Source: Clostridia bacterium (GTDB taxonomy: Bacteria; Bacillota; Sulfobacillia; DUSP01). From it: a stretch of 36,513 nt of DNA. This document shows positions 1 through 7,540 of the stretch, piece by piece. The first letter of the stretch is position 1. Each line of letters opens with the position of its first letter. The notes below the pieces were generated by a model. That model searched no databases. It saw only the letters and a list, made by a program, of their open reading frames with translations, and had not been told where the DNA came from. The stretch is from assembly GCA_012842575.1 (NCBI GenBank), contig DUSP01000127.1:1-36513 (forward strand), given 5' to 3'. A program made the position numbers and the translations under genes.

Positions 1-398
1 CCCTCGCGAAAAACGACCCGTACGATCCCGGCATTGATCACCATCTTGGCGCATGTGGCACAGGGAGCGGTTGTGCAGTAAAGGGTCCCGCCCTGAACGC
101 TGAAACCATAAAGAGAAGCCTGGATTATGGCGTTTTGTTCCGCGTGTAAGCCCCGACACAATTCCTGCCTCTCGCCCGAAGGGATGCCGAGTTTAGTCCT
201 CAAGCAGCCCGTCTCCCGGCAATGGAGTAGGCCGCTGGGCGCGCCGTTATAACCCGTCGCCAGGATCCGCTTGTCCCTCACGATTATTGCTCCGACTCTC
301 CGCCTCAGACACGTGGATCGCTTGGAAACCACTTCTGTGACTTCCATGAAATACTCATCCCAGCCGGGACGTTTGGTCGCGCATTCGGCATCCCCCAT
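1..398 (-). CDS. comEB: Deoxycytidylate (dCMP) deaminase, ComEB type, C-terminus cut off by window edge
   Basis: Zinc-dependent deaminase of the cytidine/deoxycytidylate family, expected to convert dCMP to dUMP for dTTP synthesis. Translating the minus strand from ATG at 398 gives [17 protein letters not shown]..., then the zinc-site glutamate motif HAEQNAI and the downstream PCATC motif that supplies two cysteine ligands. The loop with two extra cysteines before HAEQNAI (HCRETGCLR) is typical of dCMP deaminases rather than free cytidine deaminases. The frame is open to base 1, so about 132 codons are seen and the C-terminus is missing. AGTGAGG lies just before the start. It is the last visible gene of the rho–prfA–rpiB block, a position where comEB is common in Firmicutes. 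Not in the supplied ORF track because it is open-ended. Confidence 0.92.
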   Translation of the reverse strand, partial: MGDAECATKRPGWDEYFMEVTEVVSKRSTCLRRRVGAIIVRDKRILATGYNGAPSGLLHCRETGCLRTKLGIPSGERQELCRGLHAEQNAIIQASLYGFSVQGGTLYCTTAPCATCAKMVINAGIVRVVFRE

Positions 399-447
399 AC
401 CTCACTTCTCCTTAACCATTTCTTCTTAAATTAAATTCTTCTTATTC

Positions 448-482
448 TTGTTCCTTTTTCTTCTTTTTGTTCCTTTTTCTTC
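448..482. repeat. 19-bp-period tandem repeat in T-rich spacer
   Basis: The 16-mer TTGTTCCTTTTTCTTC occurs exactly at 448–463 and 467–482. It sits in the 183-bp spacer between comEB and rpiB-ywlG. On the transcribed (minus) strand it is purine-rich and lies upstream of the comEB ribosome binding site. I see no gene in the spacer. Confidence 0.85.
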
Positions 483-540
483 GCATCAGCTCGCGCAGGC
501 TGTGGTAGATCGGAATTTTTTCCTAAATTTCTTCGTTTAT

Positions 541-595
541 CTATTTCTTCCTTAATTTCTCCCTTATGTTCTCCGTTATGCCTATTTCTCCCTTA
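541..595. repeat. Degenerate copies of the rpiB-ywlG gene end
   Basis: The 12-mer ATTTCTCCCTTA occurs exactly at 555–566 and 584–595. The second copy contains the last codons and stop of the rpiB-ywlG ORF. Weaker copies (TATTTCTTCCTTA, TGTTCTCCGTTA) fill 541–583. The spacer therefore looks built from repeated echoes of the gene's 3' end. Confidence 0.7.
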
Positions 596-1889
596 CACCC
601 CTGTATTGGGCTCTAGCCCCGCCTACCAATTTCGGCCGTGTTCTCGCCATGACCAGATTGGCATGACCGATCTTCTTCACTTGGCTCCTAACCGGTACTG
701 CCACTGGCCGCAAGTGCATGCCGATCAACGTATCCCCTATATCGATACCGGCGTGGGCCCGTATGCTTTCGACAGTCACCGGGTTTTTGAACCTATCCAT
801 GGCCAAAGCAGCCAAGGCTCCGCCAGCGTGTAAGACCGGGTACACACTCACTTCCTCAAGCCCGTAGCGTTTCATCACTTCTTTTTCGACCACAAGAGAA
901 CGATTGATATGCTCGCACCCCTGTATCGCAAGATAAAGGCCGTTCTTCGACGTTACGTCCAAGAGTACATCGAGCACCGCGCCGGCGATTTCCACGCTAG
1001 ACCCCTTTCCGATCTTTTCACCCTTTATTTCGCTGGTGGAACATCCGACGACGAGTATCTGTCCGGGTTCGAGGTCGGCGACAGATAGAAGATCCTCACA
1101 TGCGCTCGCTAGGTCGGCCTTTATTCTGCTGAGATCCGGTAACGGGGCACCTTCCGGCCCGTACCGTTCCTGCTCGAACTGCTGCGCCCCGAATTGCTCC
1201 GGCCCATACTGCTCTAGCCCATGCTGCTCCGATCCGTACCGGTCTGGTCCGTGCCGCCGCCCCGGTTTCTCTCCTTCAGGCTCTTGACGACGCTCGCCTT
1301 GCGAGGTTTTACTGGGTTCATGAAGTTCTTTAAGAGGATGGCCTCCCGCATTGGCGATAGCGTGGGGCTTTGCTTCGAGCGGTTCTTCGGGTTCTTTAAG
1401 AGAATCGCCACGAACATCCCGCTGGTAAACCGCTTCACGGGCTTCAATGAGGCTTATCTTTTGAACCCTCCGCTCGTGTCTGCCCCCCTCAAACCCCGTT
1501 TTCAGCCATACCTCAACGATGTTTTTCGCCAATTCTTCACCCATGACCCAGCTACCTAGAGCCAGCACGTTCGCGTCATTATGAAGCCTGGACTGGCGCG
1601 CCGAGAACGGGTCGTGGCAAAGCGCCGCTCTTATCCCGCGCACTTTATTTGCGGCGATGGACATGCCGAGACCCGTGCCGCATATGAGGATGCCCTTTTC
1701 GCTGTACCCGTCTCGTACGCTCAGAGCGACCTTCTCCGCGATATCCGGATAGTCCGCGGATTCGGCCGAATCCACGCCGAAATCCACCACGTCCCATCCG
1801 CTTTTTCTCAACCATTGGACCATACGCTGCTTTAGGTCAAACCCTGCATGGTCAGAGCCTATCGCAAGGGGAACATTACCTGCCAACAA
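582..1889 (-). CDS. rpiB-ywlG: Fusion protein: ribose-5-phosphate isomerase B + YwlG/TIGR01440 (DUF436) domain
   Basis: Residues 1–150 are RpiB, interconverting ribose-5-P and ribulose-5-P. IGSDHAGF, the catalytic-cysteine motif CGTGLGMS and HNDANVLALG are all present. Residues about 255–435 match the YwlG/TIGR01440 family of unknown function (VVGCSTSEIKGEKIG, QGCEHINRSLVVE). In Bacillus these are two adjacent genes, ywlF and ywlG; here they are one uninterrupted frame. The intervening ~100 residues are hydrophilic and repetitive, with five-residue units such as YGPEQ, HGLEQ and FGAQQ, and a repeated LKE-EP segment. The start is TTG: GGAGGTG of the ribosome binding site is formed by the last codons of the upstream gene. 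A second TTG directly follows at 1886 and has better spacing. The fusion being functional is inference; the continuous frame is seen. Confidence 0.93.
   Translation of the reverse strand: MLAGNVPLAIGSDHAGFDLKQRMVQWLRKSGWDVVDFGVDSAESADYPDIAEKVALSVRDGYSEKGILICGTGLGMSIAANKVRGIRAALCHDPFSARQSRLHNDANVLALGSWVMGEELAKNIVEVWLKTGFEGGRHERRVQKISLIEAREAVYQRDVRGDSLKEPEEPLEAKPHAIANAGGHPLKELHEPSKTSQGERRQEPEGEKPGRRHGPDRYGSEQHGLEQYGPEQFGAQQFEQERYGPEGAPLPDLSRIKADLASACEDLLSVADLEPGQILVVGCSTSEIKGEKIGKGSSVEIAGAVLDVLLDVTSKNGLYLAIQGCEHINRSLVVEKEVMKRYGLEEVSVYPVLHAGGALAALAMDRFKNPVTVESIRAHAGIDIGDTLIGMHLRPVAVPVRSQVKKIGHANLVMARTRPKLVGGARAQYRGVREK
1153..1244. repeat. 15-bp-period coding repeat in the RpiB–YwlG linker
   Basis: Successive five-codon units encode YGSEQ, HGLEQ, YGPEQ, FGAQQ and a degenerate FEQERYGPEG. 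The period preserves frame, so the array expands the linker without breaking translation. It has the composition of a flexible hydrophilic tether. Confidence 0.8.
1315..1409. repeat. Repeat–insert–repeat locus 1 (29 bp / 37 bp / 29 bp)
   Basis: Copies at 1315–1343 and 1381–1409 match at 23 of 29 positions, sharing GTTCTTTAAGAG near their centre. The 37 bp between them are unique by eye. The offset is 66 bp, exactly 22 codons, so the fused rpiB-ywlG frame is preserved. Counted by eye. It belongs to a set of seven similar loci in this window. Confidence 0.6.
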
Positions 1890-3635
1890 TTACACCTCCG
1901 GCGAGTCGAGCTTCTGCGCGTCAAGTTTATTTATCAGCGCCCTGACAGATTTCTCGAGTTCTCTCCATGTTTCCTCGTAGGCTTCGTCGGAAAGCCCATA
2001 CGGGTCACCGACATCGACCTCTCCTCTTCCCTCAATTGGCACCCAAGAGCCCCCTCCCTCGTCTTGATTTCGTCGATCTTTGGCATGGATCTTTTGTTCG
2101 GGAGGTGCTAAAAGCCCCGCATATTCCTTCAGCGTAAAGATGCGGTCGGCTTTCTTTGGTTCTTGCCTTCTCAACATGTCCCTCTGAAAGGCGGTCATGG
2201 TCAATACGAGATCGGCTTTCTCTATCATCTCGGAGTTGACTCTCCTCGAGCGATGACGCGAAAGGTCTACACCGTGTCTTCGGGCGACGTTTCTGGCCTG
2301 AAGAGATGCCGGTTCCCCTTCTGCCGCCGCCATCCCGGCGGACTCCGCCACCCATGGTGGTTTCGCCAGATGGTTGAACAACCCTGCCGCCATGGGACTC
2401 CTGCACGTGTTTCCGGTGCACACGAAAAGGACCTTTTTTGTCCCTGGGGGCTTTGTGGCTTTTTCTTCCCCGCATCCCCCCGGAGGTGTCTTCACGTTTT
2501 CGGGAACGCTCTCGGCGTTTTCGGGAAAGCTCTTAACGGTTTCGGGAAAGCAACGAAAGTCGGCGGCCCTCCTCAGCCTGTTCATAATAGCTAAGCCCAA
2601 TCCCGTCGAGCAGAACCCTTCCGCCACCACCGTTTGGACCCCCGCGTCGTCCATTTCCCTCAAACACCCAAAAAGGCGCGAAGCCACTTCCCTCAAGTGC
2701 TCCCTCGACCCTACCGTCATCACCACGACCCCTTCTTTGAAGTGGCGGCGATACGCTTCCTCGGTTTCCTCGGAAGCGAGGATGCCTACCGGTGCTCGGG
2801 TCTCGTCTAACAAGGATCGTACCAGACGGATGGCGCGCCTTGCTATGTCCTCGGTGCTATCGGGCATTCTGGGATCCGGCTCCACGAGCCATACGGTCGC
2901 TTTGGGCGAGTAATGCCGATATTTCTGTCCGGGCGACCTCGGTGGACTCGAGTCTGCCGGGGACAAAGCGCCGTCCACCCGTGGATCCACCGTGACCCCT
3001 GGGACGAACGGGCGGAGGTCTTCGATCGTTATGTATCCAGGTCTCAGGATGAGGGGTTTATCTCCCGATATATCGAGTACCGTGGACTCTACCCCGATAC
3101 CCGTCGGCCCCCCGTCGATTACGGCATCTATTCGTCCGTCCAGATCATGAACAACGTGTTCGGCAGTGGTCGGGCTCGGATAACTTGAAATGTTAGCGCT
3201 GGGTGCGGCGATGGGAACCCCCGCATGTCGGATTATCCCTAAAGCCACGGGGTGGTCAGGCATACGGATTCCCACAGTATCCAGGCCGGCTGTAACGATG
3301 TCCGGGATCAAATCGGACCGCTTGAACAATATTGTCAGCGGCCCGGGCCAGAAAGTTCGCATCAATGTCCGTATCTGGGGCGGAATCTCCGTCACGAGGG
3401 GCCTTACCTCATCGAACGACGAAACATGCACTATGATGGGGTTGTCGGCGGGCCTTCCCTTGGCTTCAAATATCCGTCGCACTGCTTGGGCGTCGAGGGC
3501 ATTGGCCCCGAGGCCGTAAACCGTCTCCGTAGGGAACGCAACCGTCCCGCCGGATCTGAGAATGGCGCCCGCCAAAGAAAGTACCGCCTCGTCCGGCTGT
3601 CGCGGATCAACCCGGTACACCGGAGTCCTACCCAT
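1890..3635 (-). CDS. sua5-ywlE: Fusion protein: threonylcarbamoyl-AMP synthase (Sua5/YwlC) + low-molecular-weight phosphatase (YwlE)
   Basis: The N-terminal ~350 residues are TsaC/Sua5: a YrdC domain (GGTVAFPTETVYGLG, RPADNPIIVH, PSANISS) plus the Sua5 C-terminal domain after SPGQKYRHYSPKA. It makes threonylcarbamoyl-AMP for the t6A37 tRNA modification. From about residue 400 follows a low-molecular-weight protein phosphatase with P-loop CTGNTCRS and general-acid motif DPYG. The B. subtilis equivalent, YwlE, is a protein-arginine phosphatase. The linker is three 7-codon repeats (FPETVKS, FPENAES, VPENVKT). The ORF track starts at GTG 3647; I prefer ATG 3635 (MGRTPVYRV), preceded by AGGTGA at good spacing. 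Its stop codon is shared with the downstream ribosome binding region. In Bacillus these are ywlC and ywlE, separate genes. Confidence 0.93.
   Translation of the reverse strand: MGRTPVYRVDPRQPDEAVLSLAGAILRSGGTVAFPTETVYGLGANALDAQAVRRIFEAKGRPADNPIIVHVSSFDEVRPLVTEIPPQIRTLMRTFWPGPLTILFKRSDLIPDIVTAGLDTVGIRMPDHPVALGIIRHAGVPIAAPSANISSYPSPTTAEHVVHDLDGRIDAVIDGGPTGIGVESTVLDISGDKPLILRPGYITIEDLRPFVPGVTVDPRVDGALSPADSSPPRSPGQKYRHYSPKATVWLVEPDPRMPDSTEDIARRAIRLVRSLLDETRAPVGILASEETEEAYRRHFKEGVVVMTVGSREHLREVASRLFGCLREMDDAGVQTVVAEGFCSTGLGLAIMNRLRRAADFRCFPETVKSFPENAESVPENVKTPPGGCGEEKATKPPGTKKVLFVCTGNTCRSPMAAGLFNHLAKPPWVAESAGMAAAEGEPASLQARNVARRHGVDLSRHRSRRVNSEMIEKADLVLTMTAFQRDMLRRQEPKKADRIFTLKEYAGLLAPPEQKIHAKDRRNQDEGGGSWVPIEGRGEVDVGDPYGLSDEAYEETWRELEKSVRALINKLDAQKLDSPEV
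2490..2552. repeat. 21-bp tandem coding repeat, three copies, in the Sua5–YwlE linker
   Basis: Units 2490–2510, 2511–2531 and 2532–2552 share the core TTTCGGGAA. Each equals seven codons, giving the FPE(T/N)-rich linker. Frame-preserving, and analogous to the repeat linker of the neighbouring fusion. Confidence 0.88.
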
Positions 3636-3712
3636 ATGGTCTATCACCTCGTCCGCTCTCCCGGACCACGAGAGGTTCGAGAACTTTCATAAGGGCCTTA
3701 ACGATATCCGTA

Positions 3713-3737
3713 CCGTAATACCTCCCCGTAATACCTC
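3713..3737. repeat. 13-bp direct repeat in prmC–sua5 spacer
   Basis: CCGTAATACCTC occurs at 3713–3724 and 3726–3737. The spacer between prmC and sua5-ywlE (about 130 bp) holds no other recognisable element. Confidence 0.85.
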
Positions 3738-3767
3738 TTGGCCCGTCCTTAGCCAAACCGAAGGGGA

Positions 3768-4712
3768 TTACTCGACGACGTCCGCTCCCCGTCCGGTTTT
3801 CCGAATCACCAAAACCCGGTCTATCCCCGTGAGATCTTTGAGCAACCTCACGACTTCTAACCCGTTCGTCCCACGAACGTAAGAACATATCCTTGACGCC
3901 TGACCTCTACCGACCTCGAGAAGAAGCCACCCACCCTGAACGAGCCTTGACGGCGCTTGGTCGATCAGGCGTTCGATGAGTTCTACACCGGTCCTACCGC
4001 CCAAAAGCGCGGTTTTGGGCTCGAAATCGCGTACCTCGCGGACGAGGTGATTCATCTCTTCTTCGCCTATATACGGGAGATTCGCCAGGATCATATCCAC
4101 CGGAGACGAAACGGGGTCCAAAAGATCGCCTCGAAGAAACGTCATGCGCTCCAAGACTCGGTGTAAAACGGCATTCTCCCGTGCGACCTCAAGGGCGAGA
4201 TGGTCCAGGTCGGTGGCGATCACCTTCACATTCGGGACGTAATACGCCACCGATACCCCTATGGCGCCGCTCCCCGTTCCCACGTCTACGACGGTAAACT
4301 CGGCGCCAGCGCCATCGGTAAAGACTCTGGGTTGTCTCTCCCTGAGGATGGAAATGGCTTCCTCCGCCAGGATTTCCGTTTCGGGTCTGGGTACGAGGAC
4401 GCCTGGTCGTATCTTGAACGTAAGAGACATGAACTCCTTTTTGCCCGTTATGTACTGCACGGGCTCGCCGGCAGCGCGCCGGAGGATGGCGTTCCTGAAT
4501 CTCGCCAAAGCACCGGCGGGAAGCGCCAGGTTTCTTTCTGTAAGGATCACGTAAAGCGGTAAAGATGCCGCCTCGCTTAACAGCAAGCCGGCATCTCGCA
4601 GAGCCTCCTTTACGCCCGCCTCGCCGAGAATGCGCACTCCTTCTTTTAAGGCTTCGCCCACGGTGCCGGCTTCGCCGCCGCCCTTACCTATCTCACCCAC
4701 GGGACAGAGCAT
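3768..4712 (-). CDS. prmC: Peptide chain release factor N5-glutamine methyltransferase PrmC/HemK
   Basis: SAM-dependent methyltransferase that methylates the glutamine of the GGQ motif in release factors. An N-terminal helical substrate-binding region includes [19 protein letters not shown]. The SAM-binding loop [11 protein letters not shown] and acidic residue in VIATDLD follow. The catalytic tetrapeptide, normally NPPY, reads NLPY here ([12 protein letters not shown]). The reading frame starts at ATG 4712 inside the 3' end of prfA, a 20-bp overlap, so translation is probably coupled to its own substrate gene; a GTG at 4700 is a possible alternative. At 314 residues it is slightly longer than the usual ~280–290, mainly through a glycine-rich N-terminus and short insertions. 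Confidence 0.95.
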   Translation of the reverse strand: MLCPVGEIGKGGGEAGTVGEALKEGVRILGEAGVKEALRDAGLLLSEAASLPLYVILTERNLALPAGALARFRNAILRRAAGEPVQYITGKKEFMSLTFKIRPGVLVPRPETEILAEEAISILRERQPRVFTDGAGAEFTVVDVGTGSGAIGVSVAYYVPNVKVIATDLDHLALEVARENAVLHRVLERMTFLRGDLLDPVSSPVDMILANLPYIGEEEMNHLVREVRDFEPKTALLGGRTGVELIERLIDQAPSRLVQGGWLLLEVGRGQASRICSYVRGTNGLEVVRLLKDLTGIDRVLVIRKTGRGADVVE

Positions 4713-5784
4713 TCCCTGCCCCCGACGCGGCCAGCCTGGCAGCCTGGTTCTCGGTGATCAAGGGGTCTATTATCATGTCCAAATCACCGTCGAGGATTTC
4801 CGGCAGCCGGTGTGTCGTGAGTCCTATTCTATGGTCGGTCACGCGGGCCTGCGGGAAATTATACGTACGGATCCTCTCGGACCGATCGCCGGTTCCAATC
4901 TGTATCCGCCTCGCCATGCCGATCTCCTCTTCTTGCTTAGCCCTGGCCATATCCAAAAGCCGCGCCCTGAGAACCCGCATCGCGCGTTCCTTGTTTTTGT
5001 GCTGGGACTTCTCGTCTTGGCACGTCACCACCAGGCCGGTCGGCAGGTGCGTAATCCTGACCGCGGAATAAGTGGTGTTCACACTTTGACCGCCAGGGCC
5101 GCTCGAGCAGTAAGTGTCTATTCGGAGGTCGTTTGGGTTTATCTCCACGTCCACTTCTTCGGCTTCGGGCAATACAGCCACCGTCGCGGCTGACGTATGT
5201 ATCCTACCGCCCGATTCCGTGACCGGTACCCTTTGGACCCTGTGAACGCCGCTTTCGTACTTCAGTCTGCTATACGCTCCGCGCCCCTCGACTACGAAGA
5301 TGATTTCTTTAACACCGCCGATATCGGTATAGTTCGCGTTAAGGACCTCGATCTTCCATCCGCACCTCTCGGCGTAGCGCGTATACATCCTGAACAAATC
5401 TGCAGCGAAAAGGGCGGCCTCTTCGCCGCCCGTACCCGCCCGGACCTCCATGATGACGTTCTTTTCGTCGAGCGGGTCCTTGGGCAGAAGGAGAATCTTC
5501 AGCTCGCGCTCGACTTCGTCGAGTCTATCTTCGAGTTTTGACAGCTCTTCTTCCAGAAAGCCCTTGAAATCCTCTTCTACGCCCTCCCGGAGCATGTTTT
5601 CGGCTTCCTGGATTTCCGATACCAGCGACTTATACTCCCTATATTTCTCGACGATCTCAGAAAGCTGGGCTTGTTCTTTTCCCAGCCGTTCGAGTTCCGA
5701 ACGATTTGATATCACCCTGGGATCGCCGAGTTGCTCGTTCAACGCCTCGTATCTTCGCTCAATGGCCTCTAACTTATCGAGCAT
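4693..5784 (-). CDS. prfA: Peptide chain release factor 1
   Basis: Recognises UAG/UAA and triggers peptide release. The RF1-type codon-recognition tripeptide PVT ([10 protein letters not shown]) and the peptidyl-hydrolysis motif GGQ ([12 protein letters not shown]) are both present. The acidic coiled-coil N-terminus precedes them. The ORF track begins at GTG 5793; ATG 5784 ([18 protein letters not shown]) matches the family start and has AAGGG about 10 nt upstream. Its 5' flank, including that AAGGG, repeats the 3' end of the preceding yqhQ-like gene. The 3' end overlaps prmC. Confidence 0.97.
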   Translation of the reverse strand: MLDKLEAIERRYEALNEQLGDPRVISNRSELERLGKEQAQLSEIVEKYREYKSLVSEIQEAENMLREGVEEDFKGFLEEELSKLEDRLDEVERELKILLLPKDPLDEKNVIMEVRAGTGGEEAALFAADLFRMYTRYAERCGWKIEVLNANYTDIGGVKEIIFVVEGRGAYSRLKYESGVHRVQRVPVTESGGRIHTSAATVAVLPEAEEVDVEINPNDLRIDTYCSSGPGGQSVNTTYSAVRITHLPTGLVVTCQDEKSQHKNKERAMRVLRARLLDMARAKQEEEIGMARRIQIGTGDRSERIRTYNFPQARVTDHRIGLTTHRLPEILDGDLDMIIDPLITENQAARLAASGAGNALSRG

Positions 5785-5788
5785 GGTA

Positions 5789-5928
5789 ACCACTACCCTT
5801 CAACACGCGGGAACTAAAGCGACAACAAAAACCAATGCACGAAACTCGCGGCGGCATGCGGCGGCATGCGGCGGCATGCGGCGGCATGCGGCGGCATCGT
5901 GGCATTGTGACCACTACCTTTCCAACAC
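5789..5928. repeat. Gene-end duplication flanking the yqhQ–prfA spacer
   Basis: ACCACTACCCTTCAACAC at 5789–5806 recurs as ACCACTACCTTTCCAACAC at 5910–5928 (one substitution, one indel). The right copy contains the stop codon of the yqhQ-like gene; the left copy supplies the ribosome binding site of prfA. The 103 bp between them consist largely of the 10-bp array below. Confidence 0.75.
5851..5897. repeat. 10-bp tandem array GCGGCATGCG, 4.7 copies
   Basis: Four exact copies at 5851–5890 and a partial fifth (GCGGCAT) to 5897. Every unit contains the palindrome GCATGC, so identical palindromes recur once per helical turn. The array lies in the prfA leader on the transcribed strand. Period 10 is not a codon multiple, and the ORF-track entries running through it are best treated as spurious. 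Confidence 0.95.
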
Positions 5929-7095
5929 ACCCATGAGCGCACCGATGGCCACCTCGATCTGCCCGTCGTCGGGTTCCCTGGTGGTGAGGCCCTGAAGCCA
6001 TATACCAGGTTTCGACATCCAGTTGAGTATAGGCCGCTTGCCACCGGATCCTGCGAGTTTGATCATCTCGTAAGACAAAGATGCCACCGCAGGCAGGAGT
6101 AAAACCCTGTAAAGTATCCGCTGCCAAACACTCGGCCACCCGAAGAGCGAAAACAGCGCAACACTCACGAGCCCCACGAAGAGCAGAAAACTCGTCCCAC
6201 ACCTCGGGTGAAACCTCGAGCTCCTCCTCGCAGAGTCCAGCCCAAGACCGCCGACGCCTTCGCCTTCAAGGGCGTTTATGGCCTTGTGTTCGGCTCCGTG
6301 GTATTCCAGGACCCGCTGGATGTCTTTTATACGAGATATGGCCCACATATAAGTCAAAATGAGTCCGATCCTTATGAATCCCTCGACGAGGTTGAACGCT
6401 ATGGTGCTCACTGTCCCCGTCGGCTGTTGCGCCCCGACCCCGACCGGTAATCTCCAAGGGTTCCAGGCGAAACCGGCAAGCAATGTGGGGAGCAGCCCGA
6501 ACACGCCCACGACGAAAGCGACTGCGGTAAAGATCATCCAGAACATATCCCGGGTCGTGAGTTTGGCGTCTTCGCCCTCCAGAACCTCGTTAGCCGAGTA
6601 TAGAAGAGCCTTAATACCTATGTATAATGTCTCCGCCAGCGCTACCGGTCCCCTGATAAACGGCTTACCGAGGAAGCGCCAGCGCCTACCCCATGAAACG
6701 AAGGCCTCACGATGGGTGATTATCCCCCCGTCAGGCCCCCTCACTGCCACGGCGAAGGACCTCGGGCCCCGCATCATGACGCCCTCGATGACGGCCTGGC
6801 CACCGTATTGAAAGGCCCCTGAGCCGGGCCTGATGATCTTAAGGCGTGGAGGCGCCTGAAAAAGTCCCAATACAAGGGTCAAAACCACGTAGGCACATTC
6901 CAACAGCACAAAGAAGAGCGTGCGCTCAAACCCCGCACCCCACCTAGCCGAATGGCCCTTTGATTGGCCCTTCGGTCGACCTGCCCGGTATGAAAATCGG
7001 CTCACCAATTGATACAAGGCAGAACTCTTAAGGCTCTGCCTTGTCCTTCTCATGAGTCCGAGTCCGTCCTTAACTCCGCTCGCCCTGCTCGCCAT
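5914..7095 (-). CDS. yqhQ: DUF1385 membrane protein (YqhQ family)
   Basis: Integral membrane protein of unknown biochemical role, widespread in Bacillota. Family signatures are YGGQAVIEGVMMRG, the YHGAEHKAINALE motif with histidines and glutamate that could bind a metal, and HPRCGTSFLL. About five hydrophobic segments are visible, including one near residues 60–80, a pair around 190–220, one around 240–260 and a pair around 300–345. It has an extra ~90-residue basic N-terminus compared with the core family. ATG 7095 overlaps rpmE by 26 bp; an internal ATG at 7053 is possible and neither has a strong ribosome binding site. Neighbours rpmE and prfA are the usual ones. Gene symbol by homology only. 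Confidence 0.9.
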   Translation of the reverse strand: MASRASGVKDGLGLMRRTRQSLKSSALYQLVSRFSYRAGRPKGQSKGHSARWGAGFERTLFFVLLECAYVVLTLVLGLFQAPPRLKIIRPGSGAFQYGGQAVIEGVMMRGPRSFAVAVRGPDGGIITHREAFVSWGRRWRFLGKPFIRGPVALAETLYIGIKALLYSANEVLEGEDAKLTTRDMFWMIFTAVAFVVGVFGLLPTLLAGFAWNPWRLPVGVGAQQPTGTVSTIAFNLVEGFIRIGLILTYMWAISRIKDIQRVLEYHGAEHKAINALEGEGVGGLGLDSARRSSRFHPRCGTSFLLFVGLVSVALFSLFGWPSVWQRILYRVLLLPAVASLSYEMIKLAGSGGKRPILNWMSKPGIWLQGLTTREPDDGQIEVAIGALMGVLER

Positions 7096-7282
7096 ACTTG
7101 GCCTTGAACCTCTCTACCCGGCCGCCCTTATCGATTATCTTCTGGATCCCGGTATACAGAGGGTGGCACCTGGAACATATATCGACCCTGATGTTCTTCT
7201 TGGTAGACCCCACGTTATATACCGCACCGCAAGCGCAGGTTATGGTCGTCCTGTAGTAAGGAGGATGTATTTTCTCTTTCAT
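7070..7282 (-). CDS. rpmE: 50S ribosomal protein L31, zinc-binding form
   Basis: 70 residues, full length. The cysteine pairs CACG and CSRC form the zinc site of the C+ type of L31, and IHPPYY and HPLYTG are family motifs. AGAGGGGTGAG lies upstream of ATG. It sits between rho and the DUF1385 gene as in many Bacillota. Confidence 0.97.
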   Translation of the reverse strand: MKEKIHPPYYRTTITCACGAVYNVGSTKKNIRVDICSRCHPLYTGIQKIIDKGGRVERFKAKYGEQGERS

Positions 7283-7427
7283 GGCCTCACCCCTCTAGTC
7301 TCATGCGATTAATTATAACACAAGGGAAAAAACCGAGAAACCCCGCCAGCTGAGAGCCCAACGGCCCAAAGAAATGGGATAAACGAGGATAGACGGGACG
7401 CTAGAGAAGCATTTACCCTGTCGCTAC

Positions 7428-7509
7428 TGGCCTACCTACAAAGGATCGAAAGGAGGCACCCTCGACCGGCCCAGACTCCTTCTTTGGCCTACCTACAAGG
7501 GATCGAAAG
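7428..7509. repeat. Repeat–insert–repeat locus 2 (25 bp / 32 bp / 25 bp)
   Basis: TGGCCTACCTACAAAGGATC... at 7428–7452 recurs at 7485–7509 with a single A/G difference. The 32 bp between the copies match neither flank by eye. The locus is in the 241-bp rho–rpmE spacer, just downstream of the rho stop on the transcribed strand. Confidence 0.92.
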
Positions 7510-7510
7510 C

Positions 7511-7540
7511 GGTAGATGCTACGTTACGAGAGCATCTGCC
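7511..7540 (-). terminator. Hairpin at the 3' end of rho; weak terminator candidate
   Basis: GGTAGATGCT and AGCATCTGCC form a ten-pair stem (one G·U) with a 10-nt loop that spans the rho stop codon. No T-tract follows on either strand, so it may protect the 3' end or do nothing rather than terminate. Confidence 0.35.

Noticed and set aside
5774-6202. ORF-track entries through the 10-bp array (MPPHAAACRRM-type peptides)
   Set aside because: They are translations of the repeat on the strand of yqhQ and prfA in other frames, without start signals.
7511-7540. Intrinsic terminator after rho
   Set aside because: A stem is present but lacks a T-tract; listed only as a weak hairpin.
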